Source of the DNA: Pezizomycotina sp. ARF18 | Taxonomy: Eukaryota > Ascomycota | Direction: 5' to 3' | Length of the DNA: 64,000 nucleotides | Assembly (NCBI GenBank): GCA_002224055.1 | Contig: AZLU01000091.1 | Coordinates: 62,001 to 126,000, forward strand | Shown here: positions 10,914 through 21,930 of the stretch, in pieces | Position numbering within the stretch: the stretch's first letter is position 1 | Layout: each line of letters opens with the position of its first letter | Translations under genes and position numbers: made by a program | The notes under the pieces: generated by a model | Seen by the model: the letters and a program-made list of their open reading frames with translations, nothing else | The model's database searches: none | Told to the model about the DNA's origin: nothing

Positions 10914-12211
10914 TTTGGTGCTTTTGGGGTGCGGGTAAACCTTTTGTTTTTCTGGTTGTTTAATGAAAAGTAGATGGGGAGCGGATCGCTATTTAGTCTG
11001 AAAATGTGAGGATGACAGTGAAGATTTTGAGAATGTTGGTATAGAAGCTGGAGTCAACGGAGATCGATGGAGATTGAATTCCTGAGGGGGAAATAAGGGA
11101 TTTATATAAGAAATCCTTCGAAAAATTCTAATGTGATCTACGATATTTAGATCTGACAAAGAGCAAACCAATTTCGTGCTAAGTGAACAAAAAGAGAGGT
11201 CTCTATATTTTCCACTCGAATGTGGCTTATACGTACCCTGCAAAGTTGGGATTCGGTCTCAGCGCAGTCGTTCGATGATTATCCGTTTATTGTACATCGC
11301 CAGAATGCATGGTCAAAGTCCCCGGTTTTCAGGCTTGTCGTGCATGGTCTCGGCTAAGGTCGGCTTTGCTTTTCCATTCCGTAAAGTGGAGATTCCCAGT
11401 GTTCAACTCGCCTCTACGAATATAATTTCCAGGGTTTCTCTATTTTTGACTGCCAGTGCCTAGAAGCTGCTCGTTGGAAACATGGGCTAGTGGAGGCTCG
11501 TTGACTCATGGCTATGATTGATCAATGGGCAGTTAGGTTTCATAGTTCCAACAACTCAAATCGGCAGTTAGCGACCTGAGCCGCAAAGCTCTAGAAATAG
11601 TAGTGAGCCGATCGGTCGCATGCACGTTTCAAGTCGCAACATGCAATCTTCACTTATTCCTCGTAGGACTGTACAGTCATGCAAGCATACGTTGCACGGA
11701 TTTTGGTTTAACCGAGCATTGACGTTAGCGTTAGGCAGTCCCGGTAGCCGCCGGGCGTCCGCCACATCTTTGCCGAGCCACCGTTAGCGTCAATGCGTTC
11801 TTAGAACCAATAGCTGGGGTTCAGAAACAACAAAAATAGCCCGGAAACCGTAATTTGGCCTATAGTCAATATTCTTCATAGCCAGGATACCAAGTAGTTA
11901 GGACTTGACGATTGAGGGTGACTTGGATAGTCCCAGTCACGCTTGACGGCGATTTCAGTATTGCAGAGCGTGTTGATGAAGTTCATTTTGTCCACTTTGG
12001 TAACGGCACGCTTTGTCCCACTAAGCTTCAGCTCCGACAACCAGAGAGCAGAAGTGAGTATCATTCAAGTAGACGGATCGAGCTGCGTATTAATCTCGTT
12101 GGAAGAAAGGATCAATTCAATCCTGCTGAGAAGAAGTATCTGTTTACTGAGAAAGGATATCTTCAATCCTCCGGTCTTTCCAGTTCGTTAATAAATTTGC
12201 CGAGTTAAGCC
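10914..12211. other. Intergenic with repeat copy 2
   Basis: Upstream region of member F. Holds the repeat 11666-11790 and no recognisable gene. Confidence 0.45.
11666..11790. repeat. Repeat copy 2, upstream of member F
   Basis: Longer relative of 9313-9385. It carries an extra GCCGGGCGTCCGCCACATC-like segment between the shared words. Confidence 0.55.
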
Positions 12212-13151
12212 TCAGCGATACAAATAGCTTCGAGGTTTCGCCGTATATTGAAACCATAAGGACCATCCCTGTGATAGTAGGTAGTGCCTTTCAACTTTTT
12301 GGGAGAAATCTTTGATCTTCGAGTTAAGATCCATGCCTCCTCCCCGCGACGATGAACTGTTCCAACATCCCATGCATATCAACGCACTGCCCATCAACGC
12401 CGAAATAATCTCGACTTCCAACCCGACACCTCCATCCTTTAACTTATCCATAATACCCTTCTCCCTGATAATGTGTGTCATCTTGCTCTTGCACAAGAAG
12501 ACCAACACCGCGTTCAGCACCTTCGGATTCCAATCCTGCGTTCCATACGTACTTAAAACGTACTTGACTCCATATCCCATCGCGACCTCATCCTCGTGAT
12601 TATAATGATAATTCCAGGGTGTATATCGTTCCCAAACAATCCAAAAAACATGCGAGAGCAGCGTGGGAATACCAAGGAACGCGGCGCACGCGAATATCTG
12701 GACTGTTTCGTGCGGGTTCATGTACGGTGCGACCTCGAGCGGGAGCTGGTTGGTCTGGACGTAGTAGAGGACGGCGGAGATGGTTTCGGGGGAGAACTCG
12801 GGAGGTGGACGTGAACGGTGTCGGTGCTGTTGAGGGTTTGGCTGTTAGTGAGGTAGGTGCGGAACTTGGCGGAGTAGGAGATTATGAGGACTGGGAGACC
12901 TCGTAGGGGCGGGCGGATTGGCCGGCGTAGAGGATCATGGCGGGGGGCTGGGAGGGTTCGCTGTCGAGGTGTTTGTTAGTTGAGATTGAGAACATGACTC
13001 ATATAGAGTATGGTATGGGTATGGGAATCATGCTTACATCGAGGGAATCATCGATCAAGAGGGTTTCATCGCCTTCATCGTCACTGCTGAAGGAGTCTTC
13101 GATCACTGGCATAGGCATGCTTTGCGTTTTCTTATGATGGAAGGAGTGCAT
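12212..13151 (-). CDS. BTB/POZ domain protein 1
   Basis: Exon 1 (13038-13151) starts at an ATG and encodes an acidic leader with VIEDSFSSDDEGDETLLIDD, ending at GTAAGC. Exon 2, after a CTAAC branch site, encodes a BTB fold: ILYAGQSARPYEV, VLIISYSAKFRTYLTN, then FSPETISAVLYYVQTNQLP and the C-terminal helices HETVQIFACAAFLGIP. The tail of about 120 residues is unassigned. BTB domains dimerise and often link targets to cullin-3 ubiquitin ligases or act in transcription; which applies here is unknown. The frame shifts two or three times by one base between 12720 and 12960. It is the most diverged of the BTB genes here. Confidence 0.7.
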
Positions 13152-13526
13152 TTTCGTGTAAGTTGCTTAGTTGATTGAGTTCAGCAGGAGGGATGTAGTA
13201 CTTGTTTTTAATTCTTAAGTTTTAGTTTACTTGGTTTAATTAAAATAACAAGTAGGATCTTCAAGACCCTCATGGACGAATAGATTAATTGGTAGAAACA
13301 AAGATTTTTTTTATTTACATACTTATTACTTATTATTTACATTTTATTTACAGATATATTCGTTAATAATAATGATACTAGTTGCTAGTCCACCTAACAT
13401 TCCCTCGAGTTAATTAGCGCTGTACTACTGAAAAACAAGATAAAACAAAATAAATAAAATTTTCCAAAATATATCTGGGTAGGGAAGATCGATATTGAGC
13501 CTTCCACCCTTGCGTGCTGTGCTGGC
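13152..13526. other. AT-rich intergenic
   Basis: A/T-rich spacer between two BTB genes. No gene seen. Confidence 0.5.
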
Positions 13527-14146
13527 TTAGTCGATGAGAATAAACATGAGTAGTGATGCTACTCCACCTCTTATGTCGATGGCCATGTATCCCATGATAG
13601 TCCGTCTTTGCTTCCTCGCCGAATATAATACCTACTCCCTGATCTTCTCGATCAACATTTTCATGATCTTCATGGAGAGATCTTTGCTTTCGTCCAGAAT
13701 CCCCGCAAGCCACGCGTCACGGATGGAGGCCGGGGTTTCGACTTAATGACCGCCGTGACAAAGTGTTCAAAGTGGACAGATTTATCTGAGTCACCTCCCT
13801 AGTAACCGATATCACCTCCCTTGGAATATATCTCGATAAATGCGCTTTGACCTTATAGTCCTTCATTTTATCAGCGATGATGTCAAAAACCTTCTTGGCC
13901 ACGCAAGGCATCCCGATCGGAGCGGCGCATTTAAAAACGGCAATGATATCTGACTAAGAGGTAACTTTGTCGAAGTTTCCGGTGTAGATGTAGCGAAAAA
14001 CGGCTTCAACGTGTTGCCATGAGCGTCGGGAATAACATACTCATATTTATCTCCGGGTAAGTCGCAATATTTTTGATGGCCGAAGAATACTCGCAGATGA
14101 CGGCCCTATACGCTAGGAGGCGGTATTTCTTTAACACACTAGAGAG

Positions 14147-14244
14147 TGTTGGGACACCCACCTCCGGTGTGTATATAAGGGAGCTCATTCCCCCTCAAGC
14201 ACCTCAAATAGACACTAATCTATATCTACCTTAATAGTATTCCA
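14147..14244. repeat. LTR, left copy
   Basis: Direct repeat of 15867-15965; starts TGTTGG and ends TTCCA; contains the TATATAAGGG word. Confidence 0.8.
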
Positions 14245-15866
14245 CAGGTTATAAGCCCGGGACCTTTCTAGCTAGAATTTTATAAAATTTTCAATTTTTA
14301 TCCGATAATTTTATCCGATATCTATTATCGATAATTCGATTCTACATATCTACCTATATATCGGCGCTCCTCCTCGTATATCGTATAAAGCTTAGCATAA
14401 CCTTAACTTAGAATTTTACCTAATACCGCGCGACGGAGTACCGTTAAGAATATAATACCCGTCGTTAGCCGTCGTTAGCTATCGTTCGCTATCGCGATTA
14501 AATTTAATCTAAAAGAGGACGTACCTACCCCCTACCTATTATAAAAAAAAAAAAAAAAAATTTAATTACTAACTAATAATTAATACCCCCCCCCTTATAC
14601 TATGTTATAAAATAATTATAACGACACATATTATACCTATAAATAGGGTTAAGCCCCTACCTTACCGAAGATAACTACTACTAATAGTATTAAAAGGCCC
14701 GAAATGTCCTTACCTTTACTAGTACTAGGATATCGTTACGGCACTGAATAGCTATTACCGGCTATAGTACCGTAGGAGTAGAGGTACCGGTAGGAGCCGC
14801 CGCCGCGGAGGCCGTGCTAGTACCGCCGCCGCCGCCGCGCTAGAACTAACGCCTGAACCGCGCCCGCGCCGCTACCTACTACCGAACCGTAGCGATAGCT
14901 ATAATAACCGGCGCCTCTGCGCGGCTATACTTATTAACCTTCTCCTATCGGCCGCTATTAAGCTACTACTAGCCGGTACGGATAATAACCTATAGGTATA
15001 ATAGGACCTACTAGTAGCTACCTACGGTACTACCTTCGCGGCTACCGTACTAGCTACTAAGGCGCGGTTTATAGCTAATACTATAACCTCTACCGATACC
15101 ATATTTTAGTAAGCACTACGCCTTAAAGGCTACTACGACGCCCTAGCCTCCGTACCTACGCCAATACTAATAACAATCTTAAGGTTAAATTTTTAATAGG
15201 CCTACCTACTAATCTCCGCGCCGGCCTTATTAGGGTAACAGTATAGCTAAATATACCTATATAGCCCTAGTTAATAAGGCTAATACCCGCTACCGCGCGC
15301 GGGAAGGTATCGACGTAAGTACCCGTAATAAATTTAGCGTCGGTTACTTCTCGATACCGGGTTACTTAATATCGAAGTTAATTATAGCTTAGTAAAATAC
15401 CTAGGCCTATACCTAACCCGTAAACGGCTATAGCTACGCGCTAATAACGTACCTATTCTTCGCGGCTACCCCACGCCGCGGGCCTTTTAAGAGCGTACCT
15501 TCCGTTATAGTATCTACGATAGCCTACGCTCGCGGCTAGTATCGCTACCGCTAATTAATAATAATAATTTATATGTTTTACTACTAAACTAATTATATTA
15601 AAGCCGAGTACCTTAATAAAATATAAATTAAACGTCGTAGACGGCGCCGCCAAGCCCGTAAAGCTAAGTACCGACATAAAAAGTACCTCGAAGTAAATAT
15701 AATAATAACGTTAGTACTAGGCGACTAAGAATAGGACGTAGAGTTAGAATTAGAGATATTATAAGTATCACTTAGATCGGTAGGAGCGTAGATATATATT
15801 TATATATAATTTATTATTATTTTATTGTAGAGTCCCGGTATTACCTATACCGGGCCTCGGTAGGAG

Positions 15867-15965
15867 TGTTAGGATACCCACCTCCGGTATATATATAAGG
15901 GAGCTTATTCCCCCTCAATCACCTCAAATAGACATTAATCTACATCCACCTCAATGGTGTTCCCA
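15867..15965. repeat. LTR, right copy
   Basis: Direct repeat of 14147-14244; starts TGTTAGG and ends TTCCCA; followed directly by the GAGAG target duplication. Confidence 0.8.
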
Positions 15966-16027
15966 GAGAGGATGTGAACATCGGCATACTCGGAGGATCT
16001 GAATGTGCTGTTTTCGAAAATGTAAGC

Positions 16028-17913
16028 CTATAGAAACCCCCGGAAGCGCAGAGAAAAAAAACTCGGGCAGGATGACTTTTTACAAGAGCGTGCAGGCAGG
16101 AAAATAGCTTACACCGGCATCTCCTTTCTCTCTGTCAGTACGGTATTACTCGAGAAGTCATTTCGATCGGTTCAAAGGATATATGCGTATGACAGGATGC
16201 GTTTGCTTATCGGTGTGGCAAATATATCGAAGTATATGTGTTAGGAATTCTCGTTTGTGTATTTAGGGTTTAAGGTTGAGATGAATTTGACGGATAGCGC
16301 TTGTCCATTTCCAGTTTATTTGTCTAAATTCGTAAGACATATAATATATAATATTACATGAGCATGTTGGCTTGGCTTATGTATATTTGCTTAGAGAAAT
16401 ATTAGAAAAAAAAAGGAAAGGCAACCGTGGAGCTGAGGATCGATACATAAGAGGAAAGGCATTTTGCGAATGGTAATTCTTTCGGATATCGGTAGTCTGA
16501 GTGGTCACAGCGCGGTATCTATTGTGGGCGGGAGAAGATAGCTATAATATCGAGACGAGAAGTATACGTATGCTCTATTGATCGAATACTAACAAACATA
16601 GACCGTTATTTAGTAATATTTGACATTGGCGTTCTCTAGGCTAAAGATATCTCCAATAATACCAGGATCCCTGCGTATACGAGCTATCTCCTGACCTTTA
16701 TGGAAGGGGAAGCTACCTGTCAAAACAATCGGCGTAAACTTCCGGGACTGTCTACATTGCGTTAAAAATTAGTGAATTCGGGGCGAAGTCGGATGAAGTA
16801 TGTCGTAGCGATGTGATCCTCCGAGTCGAGTCAGAACGCGCCTTCCAGTGCTTCGTTTTCTTTTTCTTGAATAAGAACAGCTTTTCTGGCTCTTATTGTG
16901 CACGAAGCCAAACCATAGAGAGATCTGGAAGCAAAATCCCACGGCTAGCGGGATGTATTTTGTCCTGAGCTACTGAATCTTGTAGATTGCGGCTACATAG
17001 AACAATAAAGAAATAATACGTACTGCAAAAGGTCTAACTAATTCTCTTCTCTCATTCCATTACTATAAGCTCTCCCCCAAGGTTGTTTTGCTTGTTCTCA
17101 CGCAATGAACTTGGTAAAAAGCGCTCCCATATAAAGTAATATGACAAAGCTAGGCGTTGATTAATGAGAAGACAACGCGCGATCTTCCTGTTTAGTCTGC
17201 AGCAAGGCCATCGGCTGCACCGATTTTAACGCACTAACATGAACTGAACATAGCCATCGACAACAAGCAGCAGCCATCGACATCAAGTCCATCAATCCCA
17301 TCAAGGCCATGAAGGCCGTTCGAATTGATAGTACCGCTTCTGCCTCCTGCTCACGCTGCTCACGCTGCTGTTGATGGCTGCTTCTCATGATCCTGAGGCA
17401 TGGCGTATTATTTTTAGTCTATTCGTCATATAAAATTGTGCTAAAGGGAATCCGTCGACGAAAAGGGAAACCCCCTAGAAATCCTCTAGAAATAAAAAAT
17501 AACTAAAAGAAAGTCTGTGCTGAGCTTTAGCGCCACATTGTATAGGCTTAATTTAAATTGAGGAAATTTCTTTTTGTATTTAGATAGGTATTTACATTAT
17601 CTATATAGTATTTACATGGTATATGGCCCCGGTCCCCTGTGGTGCTTTCTCTTTGGCACCCTCCTAAATTTCTCCTTCTACCAGATTGTTAAAAAAATCG
17701 TCCTTCTCTAAGTGATAAAAGATTGTTCATAGCCAAAACAAGAAAAGGAAAATGAAAGGGAAAGGGAAGGAAAGGGAAAGGATAAGGAAAGGAAAGGGAA
17801 AGGATAAGGAAAGGAAAGGGAAAGGAAAAGATAAAAGGAAACGCGTCTCTGCTTCCCCCCAATCTTCGAGTAAAACAACAGGTGCGTCGACGCCCCCCAC
17901 CTGCGATCACTTC
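16028..17913. other. Intergenic, no gene seen
   Basis: About 1.9 kb without a supported gene. A GGAAAG purine repeat fills 17741-17834. Confidence 0.5.
17741..17834. repeat. GGAAAGGGAAAGGATAA-type purine repeat
   Basis: Imperfect tandem runs of GGAAAG and GATAAGGAAAG; one strand is nearly pure purine. Confidence 0.85.
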
Positions 17914-18365
17914 TCAGTGTTGACCGCCAAATCTATCTGCGAAGACTTTCATAACTTTCATTAAAAGCGCTTTGTCCTTGTCGAGTACTCCCTTCAACCA
18001 GGCATTGCGAGTGAGCGTGCGGATATTTGCGCCAAATACACCGACGATAAACCGCTCCAAGTGCACCAACTCCATTTTTCCAACCTGCTTAGTGATCAAT
18101 ACCATTTCTCTTGCCAGTGCTTCTGCCAATTGCACTCCGTTTTGCGAGTATTGATACCTATAACGATCATATCCAGGACTATCTTGACGACTGCGGCATG
18201 CCGAGGCAGGCACTGCAGTTAAGGACCGCGATGGCTTCAGCGTACGAATCGAAGGAGCCCATCCTTCCAGTGTAGATATATCAGATCGTCTTCTCCAGGG
18301 TCTTGCCGTCGATTCCGAGCATCAGGAATATTCTGCAGTAATGTAGAGGTCTGCGCGATCGTAAG
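17914..18365 (-). pseudogene. BTB/POZ gene 3 (fragment)
   Basis: The minus strand encodes LMLGIDGKTLEKTI, a stop, then YIYTGRMGSFDSYAEAIAVL and NCSACLGMPQ, the second half of a BTB fold. A C-terminal region follows with LVHLERFIVGVFGANIRTLT and NAWLKGVLDKDKALLMKVMK. The last segment aligns with the tail of BTB gene 2 (AWLAGILDESKDLSMKIMK). The N-terminal half of the fold was not found, and at least one stop and one frame jump occur, so this looks like a truncated copy, though base errors may add to the damage. Confidence 0.55.
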
Positions 18366-19356
18366 ACTTGAATAGGCTGTTCTAAGGAATGTTCGTCTTT
18401 AAACCTGTAAGTAGAGAAACAGATGTCCTAGAGCAGCCCAGTATACAAAACGAGAAACAGCGGAACAAAGATTTTACTTACTATTTAGTACCTTTCGCTT
18501 AGTAGCAGTAGTATTTGTGGGGGGGACATGTTCGAGATCTGTAGGTGGTATATCTGGAAAGATTACTCCTAGATCTTAGAGTGATTTTGTATTGTTTGTT
18601 TCTCTAGGTATTGAAGTAGTGAACGGGTGGAAATATCGCTTTACTACTTTTATTTATAGCTAAATTTTCTATGACTATAAGGAATATTAATAATATTTCA
18701 AATATATATATCGCTTGGCTCCTGGGTAGCTCCTTAGCAAAAGAAATTCAAGAACACTAAGTAAATTAATAAAAAAAGGAAAAGAGTAACCTCAAGTGGA
18801 TCACTTCTTTACCTAGGAGCCTTATGACAATCACAATCAGCGTGATCGTGAGATCTATCGATGATTGCCGAGAAGTTTGCTGTTAGGCGTGTATCTGTTC
18901 TTTTCTTTATGATTATATCAAGAAGCTCTTTTATGACCCGTAATAGGGGAGATATTTCCAACGTCAATATTGGCTTGAGTACTATATTTCGTAGTAGTCA
19001 GCGGCTACGAGACGGAAAGTATAATTTTGCCGGATATAGTTATGTGATACTTTTTGTGATGTGATCGTTTCCATGATCCCGACTGTCACTTATCCCTCTA
19101 CTGTTTTTGTTGGAGCACCGTGGAGAGGGATCGATCATTGTGTTGATTGATGGATAAGGATGGGAGGAAGCTCCCCTATTTGTGTACAATAAGGCATATA
19201 CATGATCTATGGTAATGGTGTTCCTACAGTTTTCATGGGAAAGCTACCCTCGAGGATTGTTTTGCCTTTTTTGACACGGTCAGAACGAGAAGGTTAAGGT
19301 AAAGAGCGAATCATGTGATACGAGACAAGACCCAATATAATAAATGTTCTAGTCCT
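18366..19356. other. Intergenic, no gene seen
   Basis: No supported gene between BTB genes 3 and 4. Confidence 0.5.
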
Positions 19357-19700
19357 TTAGTGAGGATTTCCTCGGTGGTCTTGACTTAAATCTGCGAGGA
19401 TTATCACTCGAACGGCTTGTAGCAAGTATACCATCCTTGACGATGGCCTCGAAAGGCTCCTTGAGAGCGAAACCATACCTAAGCTGGTAGCGCATTTGAG
19501 GTGTTCTATCAATCGCTTCTCACCAAATTCTCCTGTGTAAATAAAATAAAAGACCGTGTCGATGATTGCGGAATGAAACTTGGGCGCCAAGGTATCAGTC
19601 CGAGGCCCTATCGGCTCGCGGTAGGCCCTAAACACAGAATAGTTTGCGGAGACAACAGCTTTATAGGCTGGTAGACGGTACTTAATGGATGGTACTTCAG
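19357..19700 (-). pseudogene. BTB/POZ gene 4 (fragment)
   Basis: The minus strand encodes KYRLPAYKAVVSANYSVF, then FHSAIIDTVFYFIYTGEFGE and KRLIEHLKCATSLGM, the core of a BTB fold. KYRLPAYKAV matches KYRLLAYRAV of BTB gene 2, making genes 2-4 one subfamily. A short tail ends near 19357. The first strand of the fold is missing upstream. Confidence 0.55.
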
Positions 19701-20093
19701 GGTTTTTACAGAGGGATTACAGTGTTAGGTCGTATATTTGTAGAATAAGACACAAAGATATTCTAGAAGTTACGGGCATAACCTTCTCAATGAAATATAG
19801 GACCCCTATGAAATGCAATTTCTGACTGCTCGACGAGTCTAGATTAGCTCTAGGTGTTCCGCAGACTATACTATGCTCTTGCTTTTACTTCCATCATACT
19901 CTGTCCAACGATTATCACCAGAAGGCTCCGAAAAATGAAATTATTTACTACCACCCGTTCACGTGCCAAATCTCATAAACCCATATCTTCCCCAACTCTA
20001 TCATACACCAAAATAAACAGCAAAGGACGCTGATTATATTAATCATTTTCCTTCTTCCGATACCCCAGAATTCCACCCATAGGGCTCGAGACT
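19701..20093. other. Intergenic, no gene seen
   Basis: No gene supported. Confidence 0.4.
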
Positions 20094-20496
20094 TCAGATA
20101 AAGACCAGAAAAATTTCACCGGCAGCGATCACGACGGGAAAGCTCCAGAAAGCTAAGCCATTCCTCGAAGCGGAGTTCTTCTGCGATGCTAAAATGTCGA
20201 GTTGCCACTAGAACCTGGTGAGCCACGATTCGCTTTCATGATTCCCGCATGGTTACGTCATTTGCCGGCGCAAGATCGGAGGAGGAATGGGGGGTCTGGC
20301 TGGCTGCTAGCAACATCTTTGCCCCTCGAGAGGTGTTGTGCGGAGCCGTTGCTCGTTCTGAGTGTATTTCCGTCGGTATTTCTGTTCCGGGGGTTCGCGG
20401 TCTCGGAAGAGGACTCCGCTGTGATATATACGGGAGTTGAGCCGCCGATCCACCGAGAAACAGAAAGGAAATACCGAAGACCTTTGAGGTCTTCAT
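20094..20496 (-). CDS. Short secreted, probably GPI-anchored protein
   Basis: The start at 20496 gives MKTSKVFGISFLFLGGSAAQ, a secretion signal, then a Pro/Ser/Thr-rich stretch (RSPLPRPRTPGTEIPTEI). In another frame just downstream, a C-terminal tail reads ASRNGLAFWSFPVVIAAGEI then FLVFI and a stop at 20094, the hydrophobic end typical of GPI-anchor signals. A one-base frame change between the two parts is required. No Cys and no known domain. It lies about 0.9 kb from the CFEM gene on the same strand; both may be wall or membrane surface proteins. Confidence 0.45.
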
Positions 20497-21412
20497 CGCA
20501 GCGATTATTGTTTCGAAAGTCTCGATGTTCGTGATGCAGAACTCTGCACGAAGAGCGAAAAGTTTTACATTTAGAACGATTACGACATCCATGCTCGGCA
20601 ATGCGGGAAAATATTTTTTTTAACGTTTCACGAAAAGAAAATTTACGAGTAAAATCCCGGGATCACGAGAAAACCCAGACGTTGGATATTTCTCGATCAG
20701 GAAGCTACGAAAGTTCTTGTAGTTCCTGGTTCCTGAACTCGCGGCGGAAGCGAAACCGTTGAAAATACAACGGTTATTCCGCTGTTTCATCAGCAGGATT
20801 GCACTCTCTGACCATCGCTTACCGCAATAGTTTGGCGGAAGAAGGAAAGCGTTCGTGAATGGCAATCCCTTCAAATGTATGAAATGAAAAGGCTTGGAAT
20901 AGTGGCTTCTCCAGATCATCTTGCTCGGCGAAGCCTTGCAATTTCGGTGTGTGAAGCAATCTACGGCCATTTTCTGTAAGATCGTCAAGTCTCTGGAATT
21001 TGAAAATACTAAACGGATTTCTCATACAAAACGACGGGGCTGTGCTGAGAGTTCAAGAATCGGCAATTCGTTCCGACGTTCTCTGGTGGAAATTAGGCGA
21101 CGAGACTATCTTTTCGCTAGACACGTTTTCACCTCGCAAAAATTTCGTCTCGCAATTCAAACGCCTTCGTCTTGGCCAGTTTTTCCTAGTGAGTCTTGGG
21201 TCTAGAAGTACTACGTACATGAGCTTATTGTCATCATTGAATGAGATGAGAGAAAAACAGGAGAAATTCTCCGAAGAGAATAGGTCTCCGATAGATTATC
21301 ATTAAACAAATACAAGCGCTCATTAAAACTGTATTTCCCGTAAAACCAAAAAACTATAATCCCGAAAAAGAGAAAATCCAGTACGACCTCGTATTCGCCC
21401 CCTATTCCTCTT

Positions 21413-21930
21413 TCACAGAGCCAAGAATGCAACGAATCCGACCACCGCCGCGAAACCCGAAACCGCAAGCTGCCAGCACCGTTCCCTGACGCCTTCGTAG
21501 TGCTGCTGGCACCAGCGGCTCCAGCCGTGCTCGTGCCACTCGCCGAACTCGAGTTTCCGTTCCCCTGCGCTTTACACTGCGCCGCCGCCCCTTCGAGATC
21601 AAGTTTGCAGCTATCTGGAACCTTCTGGGAGAATTTGATGCACGGGCACGTCGTGAGAGAGAGGTTCGCAGCTTTGCACTGGTCATCGGGGCTGCAGGTA
21701 TCGTGAACGCATTTTTCGACGGCGGCTTGGAAGGGGTCGTCGGTGCAGAGGCAGGCAATCGACGCGGCGTCGGTGATCTTGCATTTGGTGTTGGCGAAGT
21801 TGGATGTCGTGCAGGTCATGCCACAGGCGGGGAGTTTGGTTAGGGCGGCGAGACCGGCAGCCGACGAGTCATCGGCACATGCGGTAGAAAGGAAGAAAGC
21901 GGAGGAGAGAAGGAGAGAGGTGAACTTCAT
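21413..21930 (-). CDS. CFEM-domain GPI-anchored protein
   Basis: The start at 21930 gives MKFTSLLLSSAFFLSTACAD, a secretion signal. A CFEM domain follows with eight Cys in the family order: LPACGMTC, TKCKITDAASIACLC, VEKCVHDTC, DDQCKAANLS. After KFSQKVPDSCKLDL comes a Ser/Thr/Gly/Ala linker, usual before a GPI site. In the main frame the end runs on to 21211, but one frame over the tail reads AVSGFAAVVGFVAFLAL and stops at 21413, a perfect GPI tail; one missing base in the AGCTTGCGG region explains both. CFEM proteins sit at the cell wall or membrane and some bind haem or act in host contact. I am sure of the domain; the role is open. Confidence 0.85.

Larger units (their letters stand above)
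14147..15965. mobile_element. LTR element, RIP-altered, non-functional
   Basis: An 1819-bp element with direct terminal repeats of about 98 bp (14147-14244 and 15867-15965), each starting TG, ending CA and holding TATATAAGGGAGCT. A GAGAG target duplication lies on both sides (14142-14146 and 15966-15970). The inside is striking: TA steps are very frequent and CA/TG nearly absent while CG remains, the signature of RIP acting on CpA. It is broken throughout, with too many breaks to count, and I recognise no gag or reverse transcriptase, so the superfamily is undetermined. The length suggests a non-autonomous or deleted form. The repeats differ at roughly a dozen or more positions, but RIP makes that useless as a clock. 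Confidence 0.8.
13527..16027 (-). pseudogene. BTB/POZ gene 2, split by an LTR element
   Basis: The 5' piece (15966-16027) follows a CTATAG acceptor and encodes FENSTFRSSEYADVHIL, the first strand of a BTB fold. The 3' piece (13527-14146) carries on in the same frame with LKKYRLLAYRAVICEYSSAI, then VEAVFRYIYTGNFDKV and DIIAVFKCAAPIGMP, and the C-terminal helices (GILDESKDLSMKIMKMLIEK). Between them sits an LTR element (14147-15965) flanked by a 5-bp duplication GAGAG. The codon phase is kept across the empty site, so the gene was intact there when the element landed. The 3' piece has at least one in-frame stop (after DKVTS) and frame jumps. Closest local relatives are BTB genes 3 and 4. Confidence 0.75.

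Noticed and set aside
14147-15965. DNA transposon
   Set aside because: Ends are direct, not inverted, repeats, with TG..CA edges and a 5-bp target duplication, which fits an LTR element.
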